Source: Verrucomicrobiota bacterium (GTDB lineage Bacteria > Verrucomicrobiota > Verrucomicrobiae > Limisphaerales > UBA11358). From it: DNA of 64,000 nucleotides. The notes below the pieces were generated by a model. That model was given only the letters and a program-made list of their open reading frames with translations. It did no database searches and was not told the origin of the DNA. Below, one piece after another: positions 59,619-64,000 of the stretch. How positions within the stretch are numbered: the first letter of the stretch is position 1; every line of letters begins with the position of its first letter. The translations under genes were made by a program, and so were the position numbers. The stretch covers positions 1 through 64,000 of the forward strand of contig JACZKP010000139.1 in the NCBI GenBank assembly GCA_014860005.1, read 5' to 3'.

Positions 59619-61952
59619 GTGTCGAAATCAACTGCGGCTAGAAAGCCACCGGCCAGGCAATACGCCCTTGCCGGCGCATTCATCGTTGTGGTGTTTGCCC
59701 TTGGCATTGCGGGCGTGTATTGGGCGGCAAAGCGTGATCAGGCCAGAGTTGAACGATCCAAGTTTTCCACAGTGACCCCGCCCGGGGCGGATTCCGACGC
59801 CGCCGTGTTCGCCACCTACGGCACGTCGCCCACGTGCAAATCGTGTCACGAGGAAGCTTACGAAAACTGGGAGCGCTCGCATCATGCACTCGCGGAACGC
59901 AGCTTGGATCCGGCGCTGGACACGCCGGCGTTTGATCCGCCGTGGCGCATCACGCATGGCACGCAAAATTCGGAGGCGCGGCTGGTGGACGGGAAATTTC
60001 AACTCGTCACGCAGGGATTGGGCGGAACCAACCAACCGTTCGAGGTGGCGCGCGTCATTGGCGTAAACCCGTTGCTGCAATACTTGATTCCGACCGAGGG
60101 CGGACGTTTGCAGGCGAGTGAATTGTGTTATGACCCCAATCATCCCGGCTGGTTCAATGTCTATGGCGAGGAAGACCGGCAGGCGGGCGAATGGGGGCAC
60201 TGGAGCGGGCGCGGCATGAACTGGAATAACATGTGCGCCAACTGCCACAACACCCGTCTGCGCAAGAACTACGACGAAGCCACTGATACCTACGCCACCT
60301 CGATGGCGGAACGCGGCGTCGGCTGCGAAGCTTGTCACGGGCCCATGGCGGACCACAACGCATGGCAGGCCAGGTTTCCCAATCAACGCGGCGATCCTAC
60401 TGTGCGCCGGATTTCCCGCGAGGAAATGTTCTCCGCGTGCGCCCAATGCCACTCACGCCGCGCAGAGTTGACCGGCGATTACCGGCCACCGGAGAATTTC
60501 TTTGATCACCACCATCTCACGATCCCGGATGAAACGGACATTTTCCATCCCGACGGGCAGGTGCGCGATGAGGATTACGAGGTAACGGCGTTTCTCGGCA
60601 GCAGGATGCACGCGGCGGGTGTGCGCTGCGTGGATTGCCACGAACCGCACACCAGCAAGGTGCGACTTCCCGGCAACTTCATGTGCCTGAGCTGCCATAC
60701 CGGTCCGCTACCCACGGCCATCACCAACGCGCTCAACACCGCGCCCGTTGGCCCGCGTATTGATCCGGAAACGCATAGCCGTCACAAAGTCGGCACGCGC
60801 GGCGATTTTTGCACCGATTGCCACATGCCGCAAACAGTGTACATGCAACGCCACCCGCGGCACGATCACGGTTTCACGAGTCCGGATCCAAGATTGACCA
60901 AGGAACTCGGCATCCCCAACGCTTGCAATCGCTGTCACACCGAACGCACCGCCGACTGGTCGCTGGATTACGTCGTTCAGTGGTACGGTCCGCGCACGAA
61001 CAACACCGTGCTTGAACGCGCCACTACGGTTGCCAAAGCGCGGGACGGTGACGCCGCCGCCGTGCCGGGGCTGTTGAAAATGTTGCGTCAAGAAGCAATT
61101 CCCCTGTGGCGCGCAGTCGCGGCAAACCTGTTGAAGCGTTGGGCCAATGACTCGAATGTCACCGCCGCCCTGCTCTCTGCGGCTGGCGACACGAATGAAC
61201 TCGTCCGCGCCATGGCGGTACGTGGATTGGAACCCATCGCCCAATCCGGCGGCGCACCCGTCCGAATGATGTTGAATGCCCGGCTAAACGACCCGGTGCG
61301 TTCCGTTCGTGTAGATGCGGCTTGGGCCTTGCGCCATCAACTCGATACAAATTCGACGGCCGGCGCGGATTTGATTGCCTACCTGCGGCACAACCTCGAT
61401 CAACCCGGCGGCGCTTTGCAGATGGGGGTTTTTCAGATGGACCGCAGCAATCTCGCGGCGGCGCTGGTTTATTTTGAGCGAGCGGTGAAGTGGGACGGCT
61501 TTTCCGCGCCGTTGCGTCATGCGCTGGCCGTGGCCTACAGCACCGACGGTCGCGGTCGCGAAGCGGTGGAACAATTGCAGGCGGCGGTGCGGTCGGCCCC
61601 GGAGGATGCGGAATATCGTTACCTGCTGGGACTGGCCTTCAGTGAAACCGGCAACCTGCGCGGAGCGCACGACGCACTCGCGGAAGCAGTGAGACTTGAT
61701 CCCTCATTTGCCCGGGCTTGGTACAACCTCGGCCTTGCGCAATCGGCGCTGAATCAACCTGAACCGGCAATCGAAAGTCTGCTGCGCGCCGAGTCGCTGG
61801 ACGCCAATTCGCCGATGTTCCCCTATGCCCGCGCAACCATTCTGGCGCGGCTGGGTCGGGTGGAGGAGGCGCGCCTTGCCGCGCGGCGGGCGTTGGAATT
61901 GCGCCCCGGATTTGCGGAAGCGCAACAGTTGTTGCAGGCACTTGGGCGCTGA
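59619..61952 (+). CDS. Exported octaheme c-type cytochrome with HEAT and TPR repeats
   Basis: A 777-residue protein anchored by one N-terminal helix (YALAGAFIVVVFALGIAGVYW). Eight CxxCH heme motifs are visible: CKSCH, CANCH, CEACH, CAQCH, CVDCH, CLSCH, CTDCH, CNRCH (all within about 70-450). From about 465 HEAT-like repeats follow (AVAANLLKRWANDSNVTAALLSAAG, VRAMAVRGLEP, SVRVDAAWALRHQL), then TPRs (YRYLLGLAFSETGNLRGAHDALAEAVRLDP, ARAWYNLGLAQSALNQPEPAIESL). It resembles the multiheme cytochrome c554/nitrite reductase-like proteins fused to scaffold repeats and probably passes electrons in the periplasm. The substrate is unknown. The start is a GTG. Confidence 0.92.
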   Translation: MSKSTAARKPPARQYALAGAFIVVVFALGIAGVYWAAKRDQARVERSKFSTVTPPGADSDAAVFATYGTSPTCKSCHEEAYENWERSHHALAERSLDPALDTPAFDPPWRITHGTQNSEARLVDGKFQLVTQGLGGTNQPFEVARVIGVNPLLQYLIPTEGGRLQASELCYDPNHPGWFNVYGEEDRQAGEWGHWSGRGMNWNNMCANCHNTRLRKNYDEATDTYATSMAERGVGCEACHGPMADHNAWQARFPNQRGDPTVRRISREEMFSACAQCHSRRAELTGDYRPPENFFDHHHLTIPDETDIFHPDGQVRDEDYEVTAFLGSRMHAAGVRCVDCHEPHTSKVRLPGNFMCLSCHTGPLPTAITNALNTAPVGPRIDPETHSRHKVGTRGDFCTDCHMPQTVYMQRHPRHDHGFTSPDPRLTKELGIPNACNRCHTERTADWSLDYVVQWYGPRTNNTVLERATTVAKARDGDAAAVPGLLKMLRQEAIPLWRAVAANLLKRWANDSNVTAALLSAAGDTNELVRAMAVRGLEPIAQSGGAPVRMMLNARLNDPVRSVRVDAAWALRHQLDTNSTAGADLIAYLRHNLDQPGGALQMGVFQMDRSNLAAALVYFERAVKWDGFSAPLRHALAVAYSTDGRGREAVEQLQAAVRSAPEDAEYRYLLGLAFSETGNLRGAHDALAEAVRLDPSFARAWYNLGLAQSALNQPEPAIESLLRAESLDANSPMFPYARATILARLGRVEEARLAARRALELRPGFAEAQQLLQALGR

Positions 61953-61991
61953 CTATTTCGGTTGCCGCGCGTTGGTTGCCTGCCATTTCAC

Positions 61992-64000
61992 CTACTCACT
62001 TCGGAGACGATAAAATCCGGAAGTAGTTCCGGGAAGCGGACTGAAGCTCCAGGTGGTGCCCTGCAGCGGACCGGCCACAGTGTGCCACTGCGGAGGATTC
62101 ATTCCGTAAGTGAATTCCACATAAACGGATCCCGCCGCCCCGCTCCATTCCAGAATCATTTCGTTCCCCGCACCGCGACGGAAGGCAGTAATCGTTCCCG
62201 CCCGCGGTTCACCCAGGCCAAACTGGAACGTTTGCAGACCCGCCGACCAGCCGGAACTCATTCCGCGCAAGTCCTGCGCGCTGATCCGCCAGTGATACAG
62301 CATCCCCGCGATGAGTTCATCCGCTCCGGGCAATGCGCTCAAGGGCAGCGTCAAGGCCCAGTCACCTGCCGGCGGTAACGGTGGTGCGGGAATTTGCGTC
62401 GCGTTGATAACGGGCAGCAGAAACGCCGCGTCCGTCGCCACCTGAATATGATACGTGGCGACGTTATCGCCTTCGTCCGGATCGCTGGCGGGGAACCAAA
62501 CCAGCAACGTCTCAAGACTCGTTACCAGTGTGCCCGACGGAGGTCCGGCAATGAGCGGCGTGCTGGGTGGATGATTGGTTTCATTCACATAGAACGAAGC
62601 CGCCGCCATCCACGGCCCCGTATTGGTCCCGTCACTGGCCTGACAGCGCCACCAGTACTGCGCGTTGTTGGGCAGATCCGTGTCCACCTGCCAACTGGTG
62701 ACTTGAGCACCGGAAGCAACCAACGGCACCTGCGCCGCCAAGTTTGACAATTCTGCATCCGCATAGACTTCAAACCGGTAGGACAGGGAGTCCCCCTGGA
62801 AATCCACCGCGTTGGTCACCGCCAATACGGGTCGCGCAATGTTCACGCTGGCCAGATTGGCTGGTGCGGCCAGCGTGGGCGCGCCGGGCGCCGGTTCCCC
62901 AATGCCAATGTTATCTATGAAAACATCTGTTTCGGGCGCGGCGTAATTGCACGATGTCTGGAAGCGCAGCCGGATGGAGCGGTTGGTGTAGGTTAGCAGG
63001 GACACCTGCCGTTTCACCCAGTCGGAACTCCAGTCGTGATCCTGACCGGCAGGCAGGTCCGTCCAGTTCAGGCCTCCATCGGTGGAGGCTTGCACCCGGA
63101 AATAGGAGCGCCAGCCGAGTTGGCCGCGTAACCAGAAGGTCAGTTGCGGATTGATGGCATTGCTCAGGCTCAGGTCGTTGGCCAGCACCAGCCACAAGGC
63201 GGTGTCCGGCGTCATGCGTCCCGACGGCGTGTCGCGCACGGCGTAACGACCGGCAAAGGGTTGGTTCGTATCCACAGCCCAAGTGGCGGACAACCAGTTG
63301 CCGAGCCCGTGCTCAAAGGTTTCATGGAACGGATACGCGATAACGGGTGAATGATTCTCGCTCACACTGAGGTCATCTAAATACCAGCCATCGTTCTGCG
63401 AACTGCCATCCGTATTCACCTGGAACCGCACCCAAACCTGGCTCTGGTTTCGCCACGGCGACAAATCAATCGTCTGTTCCGCCCAATTCGTCCGCGTGGC
63501 GGAGGCGCTGTAAACACTCATCCAGGAGACGCCACCATTCCCGGAAACATAGACGCGTCCCCAGTCATTGTCGGCGAAGGCATGCCGATCGTGGAATTTG
63601 AAAACCGGCCAGCGCAGGCCGTTCAAGTCCAAGCCAAATTGCGCGTGTGTCTGGCTGTTGTTCGGATAGTCGCCCGGCGAATCCACCAGCGCGGTCGAAC
63701 CGTCCCTCCCGACGCCCGGCCAGCGCGTCCAGTTCCCGGTGAAGGTCCACGCCGGATGCGCAGACTCGAAGTCATCGGCCCATTCGTTCGGCACGCCGGC
63801 AGTCATGGTCGAAGCCTGATTGGAGGGTACACCCGTGTCGTTGGAATCGTAGAGATAAACCCGGTAAAGATACGTCTTGCGCGAGGTCAATCCCGTGTCG
63901 GTAAACGCGGTCGCGGTCTGGTTCGTGATGATGGTGAGCAGAGTGGAGTTCTCATCCGGCGCACCGGTTTCAGAACGATAAATGCGATATTCCTTGAAAT
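61992..64000 (-). CDS. Exported multi-domain FN3 protein, N-terminus beyond the right edge
   Basis: The minus-strand frame is open to the window edge and codes for about 669 residues; the TTG at 63890 is not the start, since the frame continues with KEYRIYRSETGAPDENS. A fibronectin type III domain is visible at the edge (YRVYLYDSNDTGVPSN). Two jelly-roll/MAM-like domains follow (WADDFESAHPAWTFTGNWT ... FHETFEHGLGNWLSATWAVDTNQPFAGRY). Then come FN3-like or Ig-like domains (NPNAQYWWRCQA type, HPPSTPLIAGPPSGT) and a C-terminal ending SGFYRLRSE. It is probably exported and adhesive or peptidase-associated, but the N-terminal domains are missing. Confidence 0.82.
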   Translation of the reverse strand, partial: FKEYRIYRSETGAPDENSTLLTIITNQTATAFTDTGLTSRKTYLYRVYLYDSNDTGVPSNQASTMTAGVPNEWADDFESAHPAWTFTGNWTRWPGVGRDGSTALVDSPGDYPNNSQTHAQFGLDLNGLRWPVFKFHDRHAFADNDWGRVYVSGNGGVSWMSVYSASATRTNWAEQTIDLSPWRNQSQVWVRFQVNTDGSSQNDGWYLDDLSVSENHSPVIAYPFHETFEHGLGNWLSATWAVDTNQPFAGRYAVRDTPSGRMTPDTALWLVLANDLSLSNAINPQLTFWLRGQLGWRSYFRVQASTDGGLNWTDLPAGQDHDWSSDWVKRQVSLLTYTNRSIRLRFQTSCNYAAPETDVFIDNIGIGEPAPGAPTLAAPANLASVNIARPVLAVTNAVDFQGDSLSYRFEVYADAELSNLAAQVPLVASGAQVTSWQVDTDLPNNAQYWWRCQASDGTNTGPWMAAASFYVNETNHPPSTPLIAGPPSGTLVTSLETLLVWFPASDPDEGDNVATYHIQVATDAAFLLPVINATQIPAPPLPPAGDWALTLPLSALPGADELIAGMLYHWRISAQDLRGMSSGWSAGLQTFQFGLGEPRAGTITAFRRGAGNEMILEWSGAAGSVYVEFTYGMNPPQWHTVAGPLQGTTWSFSPLPGTTSGFYRLRSE

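Noticed and set aside
1..64000. tRNA, rRNA, riboswitch or mobile element genes
   Set aside because: No cloverleaf with conserved T-arm GTTCRA-type motif, rRNA stretch, known riboswitch core or transposase/integrase protein was recognised by eye; a covariance-model scan would be needed to exclude small RNAs.

Overview
The window reads as chromosomal DNA of a Verrucomicrobiota member, probably near the Pedosphaera/Limisphaera branch. This is inferred from gene content, not from a marker gene. The pointers are a prepilin-type protein with the [27 protein letters not shown] style of N-terminus, a beta-helix protein opening with RYVNVNSTNPTPPYNNW, many secreted LamG/FN3/GH/heparinase/sulfatase proteins, high GC, few Shine-Dalgarno sites, and small AT-rich or palindromic intergenic repeats of a kind I associate with this group. 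I saw no rRNA, tRNA, CRISPR, IS element or prophage.

Layout. 1-3.7 kb (minus strand): edge fragment of a 7TM/HD-type membrane protein, nitronate monooxygenase-like flavoprotein, ketopantoate reductase-like protein, and HU with a clear terminator. 3.9-8.3 kb (plus): Ser/Thr kinase, N-carbamoylputrescine amidase-like protein, Uma2 nuclease-like protein, RmlD-like reductase, GluQ-RS. 8.4-12.1 kb: a BlaI-type repressor with two BlaI-like operator dyads, then a 1078-residue protein joining an M56 (BlaR1-type) membrane metallopeptidase to STN, TPR and secretin modules. This fusion is the most unusual item here. 12.4-18.1 kb: a tight three-gene secreted polysaccharide-degradation operon (six-hairpin GH-like, GHL10, heparinase/DUF4962). 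18.1-26.8 kb (minus): a run of four exported proteins (LamG-phosphoesterase, GH-like lipoprotein, SUMF1-like protein, lipase-like protein).

26.97-29.0 kb holds a PhoB/PhoR-type two-component pair preceded by three CGTCAC units at exact 11-bp spacing (a Pho box), lying between phoB and the divergent phosphoesterase. Then come a Lys/Ala-rich H1-like protein, a single-REC regulator, a palindromic repeat, an exported amidohydrolase, RlmI, an orphan GspF, a frameshifted beta-helix protein, RNase D, an acyl-CoA synthetase and a prepilin-like protein. 41.4-44.5 kb is a ferrous-iron locus (FeoA-FeoA-FeoB). 44.6-46.6 kb pairs a hexose-6-phosphate mutarotase with a xylose-isomerase-like enzyme that ends in a strong terminator. 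46.8-49.9 kb has a PepSY-type membrane protein, a large sensor kinase and its OmpR-type regulator. 50-54.5 kb has MnmE, a small hypothetical, MurQ, a Yip1-like protein and a lipoprotein. 54.7-64 kb returns to exported enzymes: a clan-A GH-like protein, a truncated DCC gene, a Cys-type sulfatase, an octaheme cytochrome with HEAT/TPR repeats, and an edge-truncated FN3 protein.

Taken together the window suggests an aerobic heterotroph that degrades sulfated or uronic polysaccharides, recycles peptidoglycan sugars, scavenges phosphate and ferrous iron, and invests heavily in envelope sensing. Metabolic roles are inferred from families. Novelty claims need database checks that I could not run.
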